Notes under the pieces: model-generated
Databases searched by the model: none
Seen by the model: the letters and a program-made list of their open reading frames with translations, nothing else
What the model was told of the DNA's origin: nothing
Shown here: one piece after another, positions 21,566 to 32,000 of the stretch
Position numbering within the stretch: the first letter of the stretch is position 1
Layout: each line of letters opens with the position of its first letter
Translations under genes and position numbers: made by a program
Assembly (NCBI GenBank): GCA_947650285.1
Contig: CANTFL010001254.1
Coordinates: 124,001-188,000, forward strand
Length of the DNA: 64,000 nt
Source: Hyaloperonospora brassicae
Lineage: Eukaryota > Oomycota > Peronosporomycetes > Peronosporales > Peronosporaceae
Reading direction: 5' to 3'

Positions 21566-23431
21566 ATGGCCGGCCAGCGCAAGCTCCTGAGCGAGATCGA
21601 CCGCACGCTGAAGAAGGTGAGCGAGGGCGTGGACGTGTTCAACGAGATCTGGGACAAGGTGTACGCCGCCACGGCGCAGAACCAGAAAGAGAAGCACGAG
21701 GCCGATCTGAAGAAAGAGATCAAGAAGCTCCAGCGCTTTCGCGACCAGATCAAGACGTGGATTGGCAACTCGGACGTGAAGGACAAGCGGCCGCTCGTGG
21801 ACACGCGGAAGCTCATTGAGCAGAAGATGGAGGAGTTCAAAGTGTGTGAGAAAGAGACCAAGACCAAGGCGTATAGCAAGGAAGGACTGGCGCAAGTCGA
21901 GCGCTTGGACCCCGAGCAGCAGGCGCGACAGCAGTCGCACGCGTGGATTCAGGACTGTCTGACGCAGTTCAATGTGCAGATTGAAGCGCTGGAGAGCGAC
22001 GTGGAGCGCCTGCATCTGGTGAAAGGACGCAATCGGAACAAAGCTGAGATTGAAGAGAAGGAGAAGCTCTTGTCGCGACACAAGTGGCACATTCTCAAGC
22101 TCGAGCAGATCAATCGCCTGCTGGACAACTCGGCGCTCGAGCCCGAGCAGGTGGACGAGCTCAAGGAAGACGTTGAGTATTTCCTAGAAGCGAATCAAGA
22201 GCCAGACTTTATGGAGACGTACGCGGACGATGACATCTACGAGACGCTAGATCTTGATACATTGGGTGCAGCTGCACAAGTGGCATTGCCGACAGAGCAG
22301 GACGTCGGTATTGATGATGCGAACGGTGCAACTGCGGCAGTGACAACAGCTGCACCGGTAGCAGCAGTAACAAGTACGACCACGACGGCGCGGGGCAAGA
22401 CGCCGCGCAAGAGTGCGTCGTCGTCGCTGATTACAGGTATTGGCCGCGCTGGAGCAGTGAAGCCGATCGATCTCAAGACGTCGACGCCGATTCGATCGAG
22501 CAGCACGAGCAAAAGCGACACGTCGCCGTTAAACAGCCTCAAGATCGAGACGAGCAAAGGACGCACGACCCCGCTGCATGCGAAGAGCGGATCTTCTGCG
22601 TCCGAAAAAGGGTCGAGCAAAGCGCCGACGCCGATACCGTCTTCTCCGAGTGTCGGAGAGCAGCTTACACCGGTGCGCAAGGTGGCACCGCTCACACCGC
22701 AGCGCTCACCGTCTCCTAGCATCGGCAAGGGGCCGCTCATTGGAGGCCACTTGTCGTCTTCGGCTTCGCCAGCTGTCAGTAAGCCTCCAACCGGCCCAGC
22801 ACCGTCACCTGCGCCTTCGAACTCCTCGTTGCTGCCGCCTCCGGTACCTGCACCGTCACCCGCCGCTCCGACCGTCGCAACGGCTACTAACGTAGCACCT
22901 TCACCAGTGCCTGGATCTGCAGAAGCTGTACCGACTGGAGCTGCAACAGCAGTAGTGAACACTCGGCCCATGGTAGAATCGCCTCAGCTGACTGACGAAC
23001 AGCGGCAGATTGTGCGGTTGATCGACGAGAGCTTTCACTTCATTCCCGAGAGCCGCGACTCTGAAAAGGCCAACCGCTACGTTCCGCGCAACTTGTACGC
23101 GACCCCGGCATCGTTCCCCGCCACGCCGTCCACGCTGTTCTCGAGCCCTGTCATTTTCGAGAAGCTGGACGTGGACACGCTCTTCTTCATCTTTTACTAC
23201 CAGCAAGGTTCCTATCAGCAGTACCTGGCAGCTCGTGAGTTGAAGCGACGGACGTGGGGGTACCACAAGAAGTACAAGACCTGGTTCAAGCGTCACGAGG
23301 AGCCGCAAGTGACAGGCGAGGACTACGAGCAAGGCACTTTTGTCTACTTTGACTACGAGACTGGCTGGTGCCAACGCATTAAGACCGAGTTCACCTTTGA
23401 GTACAGTTTCCTCGAAGACGAGCTGCAGTAA
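21566..23431 (+). CDS. CCR4-NOT transcription complex subunit 3 (NOT3/NOT5)
   Basis: Single exon, 621 residues. This is a scaffold subunit of the CCR4-NOT deadenylase complex, acting in mRNA decay and transcription control. The N-terminal Not3 coiled-coil domain spans about 1-230: GQRKLLSEIDRTLKKVSEG, WDKVYAA, QKEKHEADLKKEIKKLQR, IKTWIGNSDVKDKRPL. A long Ser/Pro/Ala/Thr-rich linker follows. The C-terminal NOT box lies at about 500-621: PVIFEKLDVDTLFFIFYYQ, GSYQQYLAARELKRR, WGYHKKYKTWFKRHEEP, YDYETG-like YFDYETGWCQRI. The start MAGQRKLL matches the conserved family start. The frame is open about 190 codons further upstream, but that extension overlaps the divergent gene and its promoter and lacks conserved sequence. 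Confidence 0.95.
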   Translation: MAGQRKLLSEIDRTLKKVSEGVDVFNEIWDKVYAATAQNQKEKHEADLKKEIKKLQRFRDQIKTWIGNSDVKDKRPLVDTRKLIEQKMEEFKVCEKETKTKAYSKEGLAQVERLDPEQQARQQSHAWIQDCLTQFNVQIEALESDVERLHLVKGRNRNKAEIEEKEKLLSRHKWHILKLEQINRLLDNSALEPEQVDELKEDVEYFLEANQEPDFMETYADDDIYETLDLDTLGAAAQVALPTEQDVGIDDANGATAAVTTAAPVAAVTSTTTTARGKTPRKSASSSLITGIGRAGAVKPIDLKTSTPIRSSSTSKSDTSPLNSLKIETSKGRTTPLHAKSGSSASEKGSSKAPTPIPSSPSVGEQLTPVRKVAPLTPQRSPSPSIGKGPLIGGHLSSSASPAVSKPPTGPAPSPAPSNSSLLPPPVPAPSPAAPTVATATNVAPSPVPGSAEAVPTGAATAVVNTRPMVESPQLTDEQRQIVRLIDESFHFIPESRDSEKANRYVPRNLYATPASFPATPSTLFSSPVIFEKLDVDTLFFIFYYQQGSYQQYLAARELKRRTWGYHKKYKTWFKRHEEPQVTGEDYEQGTFVYFDYETGWCQRIKTEFTFEYSFLEDELQ

Positions 23432-23639
23432 GCTGCTCGTTCAATTCCGCTAGTAAAGTAACTCGTGCCTTTCGTCTTGCAGCTTTGCTGTCCTTTGCCT
23501 CTCTGTATCGACCCTCGAAGCTTGCTTGGCCCACGTTCTGTCTGCATGTTCATGCAAATTCAAGTCGCTTCCTACCATCTCGACATGTGCTGCTGTCATC
23601 TGTCCAGACAGTGTATAGGCAACAACTCATCGCGTGTCA

Positions 23640-23957
23640 TTACCAGAAAGTCATTGCATACCGCACGAGTAGACCATTTACAACGTCTTCAGCGACGAAG
23701 TGGAGAAGATACTGTCCGTCGTGAAGCTGTTGGGCTCGAAAGCTGGAAATGAATCGTTCGTTCATTGGTCCACGACGTTGAAGTGACACATGTCGAGTCC
23801 AAACGCGAAACGTCGTCGTGGAATTGAAGTGGTGCGAGGACAGAGACACCTGTTGTATCAGAAATGAGCTCTTCGCGGACGACGGAGCTCTTTGATTCTT
23901 GGGCTGACCAACACACAGGGATACGAGCAAACACGATGTCAGCAGGTAGCTAAGCAT
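23640..23957 (-). CDS. Possible small secreted protein
   Basis: An ORF of 105 residues begins with a good signal-peptide-like segment: a short N-terminus, a hydrophobic core (LLTSCLLVSLCVG) and likely cleavage before QPKNQ. The rest is moderately basic, with no Cys pairs, no RXLR or LxLFLAK motif and no domain I recognise. A second frame over the same bases (23689-23934) is also open, so the true frame or exon structure is uncertain. It lies between the NOT3 3' end and the J-domain gene. It could also be an exon of a larger membrane or secretory protein. Confidence 0.35.
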   Translation of the reverse strand: MLSYLLTSCLLVSLCVGQPKNQRAPSSAKSSFLIQQVSLSSHHFNSTTTFRVWTRHVSLQRRGPMNERFISSFRAQQLHDGQYLLHFVAEDVVNGLLVRYAMTFW

Positions 23958-24163
23958 AGCTGGTGGCTATCGATACGTCGACAATGTGACAAAGATACTG
24001 CCTGGTAGTCGTGATAGTGCATCGCGTTTATTATTGCAGACTCGCATACAGCCAGCCGCCCCCTGCTACGATGGACACGGGGGGAAGAAGGCAAAAGATC
24101 GGTGTACTGATGACCCGCTCTGTCCGTCTCTCGTTGTTCCCACTATCCTTTCGAGCAACGTAC

Positions 24164-25504
24164 TCACTTGCCAGTCAAATAATCGAATGCAAAGTACATG
24201 CCAACGCACCACACCCACCAAGGAATTCCCAAGCCAGTGTCGCCCTTCTGTACTTCTGGCTCAGGCGTAGCAACATCCAAGAGTTCTTGAGCGGCAGCAA
24301 TCTGTTCGTCCGATGCGTTTTCAATCGTTTGCGACGCGGGCAAATGCTTGTCCATTTTCATGCGCTTCCTCGCCGCGGCAGGAACCACGTCGCCCTTCAC
24401 AACCTCTGGACGGCGACGAGAGGACGATGCAACTTCTCCTTGCAACTCGCGCATGTTCAGTAGAATCGCCTGCCCGTTTACCAGCCAACAGCGTTGCAAA
24501 CATGTATCAGACACTCACTCATTCACAATGCAATAATCAAGCAATCAATCCATCGCGTAGCGCACCTGGTTGCTCTTCAGCAGCTCAACACTCAGCGCAA
24601 AGTTCTCGCGGGCCAAGTCGTGATGAAAATACTCGCCGATTGCGCGACATCCGTTCAGAAGCAGCGGGAACGCCGAGTGCATCATCGTGACAAAGTCGTT
24701 GATTGTCATCATTGGAAAGAAATACGGAGGCAAGCGAGCACCTCCGTAGATGAAGTTCAGCTCCAGCATGAAGAAGAGGATGCCAGCAGCCAACGACCAC
24801 GCACGCGCCTCTCGCGCAGCTTCGCTCAGCGTCAGGACATACGTGAGCACGGCCCAAATAGCATAGAACGTCAGCGAGCCCACAAGTGCTTCAATCTGCA
24901 TGGACAGTACGTCTTTATCAATGGCACTTTCGCCAAACAGATCATATAGCGGACGCCTGTGAGCATCTCCGAGCACCTGATACGACCATCGAGTCACGCA
25001 CACGACATCAGTGCACTTCTCCATACTGTCCACACCGGACCACACACCACGTACGTCAAACGCCAGTCGAAGTTTGTTGAACTCCTCCGTCGCAGTCAGC
25101 GACGGGTTCTTGTCCGGATGGAGCTCCACTGACCGCTGGCGGAACGCGCGTTTGATCTCAGCGTACGACGCGTCCCGATGGATGCCCACGACGTGGTAGA
25201 AATTGCCTTCTCGAGCGTACAGCTCACTTCCCTGTTGAATCAAATGCACACATAGAAACATGACAGCCAGTCAGTGAATCGCCATACATTTTCCCCGTGA
25301 CATTCCGGTGGCTTCTCTCTCTCTCTCTTTCTCTCTCGTCCCCTCACGTACGATCGTTGCGGCGGCAATCGCGACGAGGAACGCGACAGCGTACGCAAAG
25401 CCGAGTCGCTTGGAGAACCGGCCGGGCTTGAGGATCCACGCGATGGCAGGCGAGATGACGAGCATCTGCATCAGAATGCCGTGCGACGAGTCGGACGAGC
25501 TCAT
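24164..25504 (-). CDS. Membrane-anchored J-domain (DnaJ/HSP40) protein (4 exons)
   Basis: Exons 25352-25504, 25055-25231, 24566-24976 and 24164-24469 give 348 residues; all three introns are GT-AG (120, 78, 96 nt) and phase 0. The protein is a co-chaperone that stimulates Hsp70 ATPase activity. One or two N-terminal hydrophobic segments (about 12-48) precede the J domain at about 57-120: NFYHVVGIHRDAS, IKRAFRQRSVELHPDKNPS with the essential HPD, then FDVLGDAHRRPLYDLFG. Two or three membrane segments follow (LTFYAIWAVLTYVLTL, AAGILFFMLELNFIYGG), then a Lys/Arg/Glu-rich region and a final hydrophobic WWVWCVGMYFAFDYL. This suggests a multi-pass ER or organelle-membrane J protein. The start MSSSDSS is preferred over an upstream Met because a CCAAT box lies at 25684-25688, inside the longer frame. 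Confidence 0.82.
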
Positions 25505-25838
25505 CGCTGCTGCCCAAATGTGTGCGAAGACGTCGGCGGCGGTAAAGAGCTCGTGGCGGAGAGGGGTTGGAAATGGGCAAAACGAGACGAGGGCGTCGAG
25601 GTGGGCGAGAAAATGGGTCTTTTTGGAACTTGGCTGGGACAAGAGAAGCCACGTGCGACTTGCTGAGGCATGTTGTGTTTCGGCCAATCACGGACGCGAG
25701 CAGGGCAAGCTGGTCCCAGCTCCGCGCGCGTCACATGTACCGTTCTAGACCAGTATCTACCGATATCCCGCGAGCTCACGGTATTTCGTTCTCGTAAAAA
25801 ATAACAATCTGTCGACCACCAGGTCGTAGTCATTGCAG

Positions 25839-25912
<74 letters not shown>
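25839..25912. repeat. CT/GA dinucleotide microsatellite
   Basis: About 37 CT units with one interruption (a TA step near 25856). It lies upstream of the J-domain gene, about 335 bases from its start codon. Confidence 0.95.
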
Positions 25913-25915
<3 letters not shown>

Positions 25916-26878
25916 CCTGACCGGATGGCCAGTCCTGTTTGTCAGCCTTCGACCGAATGTGTTCAACACGTGCGCTTCAAGTCGTGCGGGTCAGCGGATG
26001 GGGACGGCCGTACCGTCCCCTCGCCTTCGCTTCTAGCGTCTATCCATATGGACCAGCGCAGCTTATTCCGGTTGAGCAAACTGATTGCACGGCCGCTGCT
26101 CTGTGGTAGTAGAGGTGCGATCTGGAAAAAAGTGGCAATGCGGTGCGACATGACGGACGGACGCAGCGGCACAGGAGCAAACATCAGGCAAAAATGTGCA
26201 CTCATAGACAGAATCAGAGGCAGCGGAAGTTCAACAAGCCACTTCTTTAACTACTGTTGTACGATTGCACGTGAGGAACAGCGGCGTGGCAGATATGGGG
26301 AGCGAACATCCATCTACCGACTACATTCGACACCAGACATGTTCCACGACGTAAGCTGCGTAGGCGCCAAGAGGTATCCATCTCGGTCTCTCTCTTTCGC
26401 TCTCTTTAGTGACTGACAGAGCCCATCCAATCGACTGCTGTCGCCGCGATGCCAGCAGAGTCATGTAGACAGACGAGTCGCTCCTTCGACTCGCTGCTGC
26501 TGCTGCTGCTGCTGTCCATTGGATCGCAGCCGCCGTGGCCAGATCGTCATTCGCACTGGTTCTGCACTCCCGAGCGCTTGTTGCAGCTTTCCGACCCACT
26601 GCCAGTGCATCGTCTGAGCGGCGTATCGCATCGTGATTGGATGCCAGCGATGATGACACTATCGACACGACGTCCTCATTTGGAGGCGGAAAACGCTAGT
26701 GCTACAATCCAGACGACCGACCACCTGCTACAACAAACATCCGTCTGTCGTAACTAACTGTACGATCAATTTACATCACCTCGTGATGCAGTCACTGGAA
26801 AGACGCAATCCAATCGACGAGTCGTCAGGTCTGAACTTTCACCTGTGCGTAGCAGCGCCCTGAGCTTCGATAGCTGTG

Positions 26879-26917
26879 ACCGACCGATCGATCGATCGAT
26901 CGACCGACCGACCGACC
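26879..26917. repeat. GATC/GACC tetranucleotide repeat
   Basis: Consecutive GATC units followed by GACC units. Its composition resembles the GACC/AACT repeat near 18.9 kb. Confidence 0.8.
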
Positions 26918-27554
26918 ACACCGTAACCCGTCAGTCGTCTCGTCTATGCGTTTCATCCAGCACAGTAGTTCCCCGGTCACGTTGGGATGTCAGTCGGTCG
27001 GTCGGTCGGTCGGTTGGTGGTACCCGTCCCCTACACCTATCGACCTCGAACTCGCGCGCGGCATTGATCAGCTGCAAAGTGACGTCGCCGGACAGCGCCA
27101 GTCCATCTCTCTGACGCGTTGCTACTACAGGGGGAACCGTGAGGTTTCGCACAGTAGTTTCCCCGGCGTGTCTTTCTTTCGTAAAGTGGAGAAGCAGACG
27201 TGTCTATTTAACCATGTACTGGTTGCAAGACGTCTGATAAAGCTCGAGCCTGATGGGTTCTTTCGTAAAGTGCTCGCGCTTCTTCGCTAACTATCCACTC
27301 GCCCGACTTTTATCTCTTTGTTTATTTCGCACCTGTTGAATTTCTCCACGATCTCGACCCCATTTGAGACATCACTTTCCAATTGGCCGTCTTTCACTCA
27401 AGAGGCCCTCCGAGCGCACGAGAGAGAGAGAGAGAAAGAGATACACTCAGCAGCACAAAGTCGAGCAACTCGCCCGCCACCTGACCCCACCAGCCCCTCC
27501 GCTTTCCCCTCTGCCGCCGCCGCTTCCCGTCTCTCTCTCTCTTCTCTCTTTGTC

Positions 27555-28493
27555 ATGGAAAAGATCGACACGAGCCCGAGCATCTCGCAGCTCCGTCCGC
27601 ACGCGCCGCGCGAGCTGCTCGCTGCGGCCCCCGCCGTCGCGCGGTGCTCCCCGCAGCAGAGCGTGTTCCAGAGCATGTGGATCGGCGCGACCGCCGGCAT
27701 GGGCGGCATCGTGGCCGTGTACCCCGTGGACGTGGTCAAGACGCGCATGCAGAACAGCCGTGTGGCCACGAGCGCCGTGCAGACGCTCACGAGCATCTTC
27801 CGCACCGAAGGCGTGGCGTCGTTCTACAAGGGGCTGGGGCCGCAGCTGCTGGGGACGATCCCCGACAAGGCCGTGTCGCTCGCCACGCGCGAGTTTGTCA
27901 AGGGCTTCTTCGCGCACCCGAACGAGTTTAAGGCGTCGCTCACGTCGGCCGCTGTCTCGGGCATCATGCAGTCGCTCGTGATGAACCCCGTGGAGGTCGT
28001 GAAGGTCCGTCTGCAGCTCGACAGCTCGTTGCAGCCGCTGGGCGTGCTCCGCGACGTGGGCCTCCAGGGCCTCTACCGCGGCTACGCGGCCTGCTTGGCG
28101 CGCGACGTGCTCTTTGCCTCGACGTACTTTACGCTGTACGACTTGGCCAAGACGCAGCTCGGCGTGCAGGACGGCACGTCGCTCGGCTGGTCGATGGTCG
28201 CGGCCTCGACCGCGGGCATTCCCGCCGCGTTCCTCACGACGCCGCTCGACCTGCTCAAGACGCGCATGCAGTCGCGCGACGCGACGGTGCGCGGCTTTGT
28301 CAACACGTACCGACAGGTGACGGCGCAGGGCGGACTGGGCGTGCTGTTTAACGGATGGGGCCCGCGCGTGAGCCGCATTGCCCCGCAGTTTGGCATTGTG
28401 CTCGTGTCGTTTGACTGGCTCTCGCACCGCTTTAGTCCGGCAGCAGCAGCAGCCGCCGCCGCCAGCGGTGGGCCCGAGACTGCCGACGACTGA
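27555..28493 (+). CDS. Mitochondrial carrier, aspartate/glutamate-carrier-like
   Basis: Single exon, 312 residues, the normal size of an SLC25 inner-membrane carrier. All three carrier repeats are present with their signatures: PVDVVKTRM (about 57), PVEVVKVRL (about 146) and PLDLLKTRM (about 231). Each ends an odd-numbered helix and is followed by a matrix-helix GxxGLY-type segment (FYKGLGPQ, GLYRGYAA, LFNGWGPR). PDKAVSLATREFV after the first repeat and ARDVLFASTYFTLYD after the second resemble the AGC/glutamate carrier subgroup. The N-terminal EF-hand domain of animal AGCs is absent. The C-terminus ends in an alanine run. The start MEKID follows a CT-rich leader. Substrate is inferred from subgroup similarity only. 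Confidence 0.85.
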   Translation: MEKIDTSPSISQLRPHAPRELLAAAPAVARCSPQQSVFQSMWIGATAGMGGIVAVYPVDVVKTRMQNSRVATSAVQTLTSIFRTEGVASFYKGLGPQLLGTIPDKAVSLATREFVKGFFAHPNEFKASLTSAAVSGIMQSLVMNPVEVVKVRLQLDSSLQPLGVLRDVGLQGLYRGYAACLARDVLFASTYFTLYDLAKTQLGVQDGTSLGWSMVAASTAGIPAAFLTTPLDLLKTRMQSRDATVRGFVNTYRQVTAQGGLGVLFNGWGPRVSRIAPQFGIVLVSFDWLSHRFSPAAAAAAAASGGPETADD

Positions 28494-29002
28494 CGGCGCG
28501 GAGGGACGAGCGACGAACGGACGACGGACTGGTTGGAGAGAAAGGAGAGGAGGGAGGAGGGCGACGGAGTGGACGCGCTGGTGGATGGTCGCGGTGGGGC
28601 TGTTCCTTGCTCGCCTGCTTTGCCTCTTTCTCCTTCTCGATGCATGTTTAAACTTATGGGGACAAATGCCAACTACTGCCTAATGTTGCTGCGTGCCGAC
28701 AGAGTGGACGAGAGCGCGCGCGAGTGAGAACGTCTCGCAGGACGTTCCTGTTGTGTTGGTCGGTCAGTCGGTGGTCATGTACGCGCGGGCTGCCGATCGC
28801 CGGGTCGAGCACTAAGAGGAGGAGAATGAGATACGTTTCGGGTCAGTCGTGCAAGTGTCACGCGTGCCGTACAATAGATGAAACGTTGTTTGCTTACACA
28901 CTCACATGCAGTCGCAATTGGCGTTCTCTCTCACAGCTGCTGCTACTCACTCGCTGTTTCTGTAGCTCTGCAGCTCTACAGGAGCGTCTCGTTGCGCACG
29001 TT
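28494..29002. other. Spacer between convergent genes
   Basis: 3' untranslated sequence of the carrier and isoleucyl-tRNA synthetase genes, which converge here. No gene seen. Confidence 0.6.
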
Positions 29003-32000
29003 TTACAGGACCAGCCACGACAGCTTTGGCTCGTTCACCGCCTTTGCCAGCGCTGTCGCGTCCAGAAACACGTCGACGTTGGCTCGTAGTGTCGCTTCGG
29101 CGCCAGCGGTGCGGACGGTCACTGCCGCGTCACTCGACTCGAGCGCCGTCTGGACGTCGTCGTACTTCATCGACGCCACGTACGTCGTCAACTGGTCCAC
29201 TGGCATCGCCGCCTCGTGCTTTGCCAGGACAGCGGCCGACGCAAAGAGCACAGCCGGACGAGCGACAATGAGCTTCACGCTCGAGTCGGCGAACTGAGCT
29301 TCTTCCGACACGATGGGTACACTGTGCGCCGGCTGCAGCGCCACGGGGGCAGGAGCGGTCCCCAGCGTCGAGGCAATCATGGCCACGGACGCCTGGATGG
29401 CCTTCGAGATCGGTCCGTCGTCGTCGCCGTCGCCGTTCTTCTCCTCGAAATACACGTGGATCTTGTCCTGCACGACCAGGCCCGCTTTTTTCCGCAGCTT
29501 CTGCACGCGGGTGACCAGCTCGCGCGCCCAGCCCTGCATCTTGAGCTGCTCGTCTTCTCGCGTATCAATGACCACCAGGAGGTTCCCCTGGGGCGACACA
29601 TCAGCTTCGTAGATGGTGGCGTCGCCCTTGAATTCCCGCTTGACCACGAGGTCGTCGCCCGTCAGTTCGTAGCCATCGATCGTGACGCTTCCGCTGGACA
29701 CGTACGCAGCAACGTCGTCGTGCGTGAGCTGCGCGATGGCTGTCTTCACGCTGGACAAGGCCTTGCCGAGGCGCCGACCCAGTGCGCGGCTGTTGGCTTC
29801 GGCTTTCAGCACACACCACTGCTTCTCGTCCGTCGAGAACTCGAGGTCGCGCATGTTGAGCTCGTCGTGGAGGTACGTCTCGAGCCGACGCAGACCGTCG
29901 AGCGTCTGCTGGTCGCTCGACACGACAATGACCTTCATCACTGGCGTCTTGAGCGAGATCCCACGACGTTCCCGCACGACGCGGCCCATCTCCACGACGC
30001 TCTGCAAGTTCTGCATCAGCACTTCGACTTCTTCGTTCACGCGACTCGGGTCAAAGTCCGGGAGCATGAGGAAGTGGACGCTGGCAGACACACCATCGGC
30101 GTCTTCGGCCAAGTCGGTGCGGCCGCCATCCACAGCGTTTGGGTGGAACTGACGCAGGAACTGGTACATGTACTCGGTGAAGAACGGCGTGAAGGGCGCC
30201 ATGATCTTAACGAGGTTGTACTCGACCCCGTACAGCGCCGAGAGCGCTACAGCAGCTTCATCACTCCCAGCACTGCCTTTGAGCCGCGGACGATTGAGAC
30301 GCACGTACCAGTTGGTCAGCTGGCCGATAAAGCTCACAAGGCGCGGGACGACCGTGTACAGGCGATATGCCTTCATCTCCACGTGCACAAACTTGATGAG
30401 GTTGTGCAGAGCAGCAATGATCCAACGGTCCATCACGTTCGTCGACGTTAGAGCTGCCTGGCGACTGGGCACGAACACGACACCCGTCTCGAGCTGCAGG
30501 CGGGTGGCCTGCTGAGCGAAAAACCGCACCGAGTTGAACCACGGCAGAAAGATCTCTCGGACGACCCCCAGTACACCTGCAGCCTGGAACTTGAGAGGCT
30601 CCGCACGCACGACGGGGGAGTTGATCAAGTACAGCCGAAGCGCGTCGGCCCCGTACTTTTGCAAGATCTCCTCGGGGTCGGTAAAGTTCTTGAGACTTTT
30701 GCTCATCTTGCGGCCATCTTCAGCCAGCACGAGACCGTTCACGATCAGGTTCTTGAAGGCAGGTTTGTCAAACAGTGCCGTCGACAGCACCATGAGCGTG
30801 TAAAACCAACCCCGGGTCTGGTCAAGCCCCTCGGCCACAAAGTCAGCTGGAAACGTCGCTTCAAACTTCGCCTTGTTCTCGAACGGATAGTGCTGCTGCG
30901 CATACGGCATGGACCCGCTTTCGAACCAGCAGTCAAACACCTCGGGCACGCGGCGGAGCACGCCCTTGCCTTGCTTGGACGGGATCGTCAAGTGGTCAAT
31001 GAATTCGCGGTGCAAGTCGGTCACCTTCTCGCCCGTCAATTCCTCCAGCTCGGCGATCGACCCCACGCACACCACCTCTTCGTAGTCCTCGCTCACCCAC
31101 AGCGGCAGCGGCGTGCCCCAGAACCGACCCCGCGATACGTTCCAGTCTTTGCCATCTACCAGCCAGTTGTGGAACCGCTTCTCCTGCACAAAGCTGGGCA
31201 CCCAGGACGTGAGCTTATTGTTGGCCACAATGCGGTCGCGGATCCGCTCGACGTTGACAAACCAACCGGGGATGGCTCGGTAGATCAACGGCGTGCCTGA
31301 ACGGTAGCAGAACGGGTAACTATGCACTTCAGTTCCCTTCGACACGAGGCGTCCACGGGTCTTGAGGTCCTGGCAAATCACGTCGTCCGCCTTCTTCACG
31401 TGCAACCCCTTGACGAGCGGCACAGCGTCGGTAAAGATACCATTGTCATCGAGCGGGTCCGGCAGCGTAAACTTGTCCGCCACGCCTTCGCGCACACAGA
31501 CGCGGTAATCGTCTTCGCCAAACGTAGGGGCCTGGTGGACAATGCCCGTACCACCCGAGTCAGAGACGTAGTCGTCGGACAGCACGCGGAAAGCCTTCGG
31601 CCAGTCCTGAAAGCAGTCGAACAGCGGCACATACTGTTTGCCAACGAGCGCCGCTCCTTTGAACGTCTCGAGCACCTCAAACTCGCCGCCTTTGTAGCCC
31701 TTCTTGGTCATCTTGGGGTACACTTGACACAGCCGTGCTTCAGCGAGCACGTACACATTGCCGGTCGGCACGTCTTTGATCTTCACGTACGCAAACGCCT
31801 CGTTCACACAGAGCGCCAAGTTGGACGGCAGTGTCCATGGCGTGGTCGTCCACGCCAAGAGCTTTACGTGCGGGTCCTCGACGAGCGGGAAGTTGACAAT
31901 CACCGACGGGTCGGGCGTGTCCCGGTAGTCCAAATTGGCTTCAAAGTTCGACAGCGACGTCGTGCAGGCCGTCGAGTAGGGCAGGATCTTGTAGCCGCGA

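Larger units (their letters stand above)
25505..27554. other. Intergenic region with microsatellites, no supported gene
   Basis: About 2 kb between the J-domain gene start and the carrier start. It holds a long CT run (25839-25912), a GATC/GACC tetranucleotide repeat (26879-26917) and several CCAAT-type motifs around 26.4-26.8 kb and at 27379. A plus-strand ORF at 26449-26757 begins with a CTG-repeat leucine run, which mimics a signal peptide. I see no reliable gene. Confidence 0.45.

Noticed and set aside
26449..26757. Possible secreted protein with leucine-rich N-terminus
   Set aside because: The leucine run comes from a CTG microsatellite and the rest is unlike a folded protein.
27447..28427. 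326-residue minus-strand ORF
   Set aside because: Antisense shadow of the mitochondrial carrier, caused by GC-rich third positions; His/Arg-rich composition.
29216..30451. 411-residue plus-strand ORF
   Set aside because: Antisense shadow of isoleucyl-tRNA synthetase.
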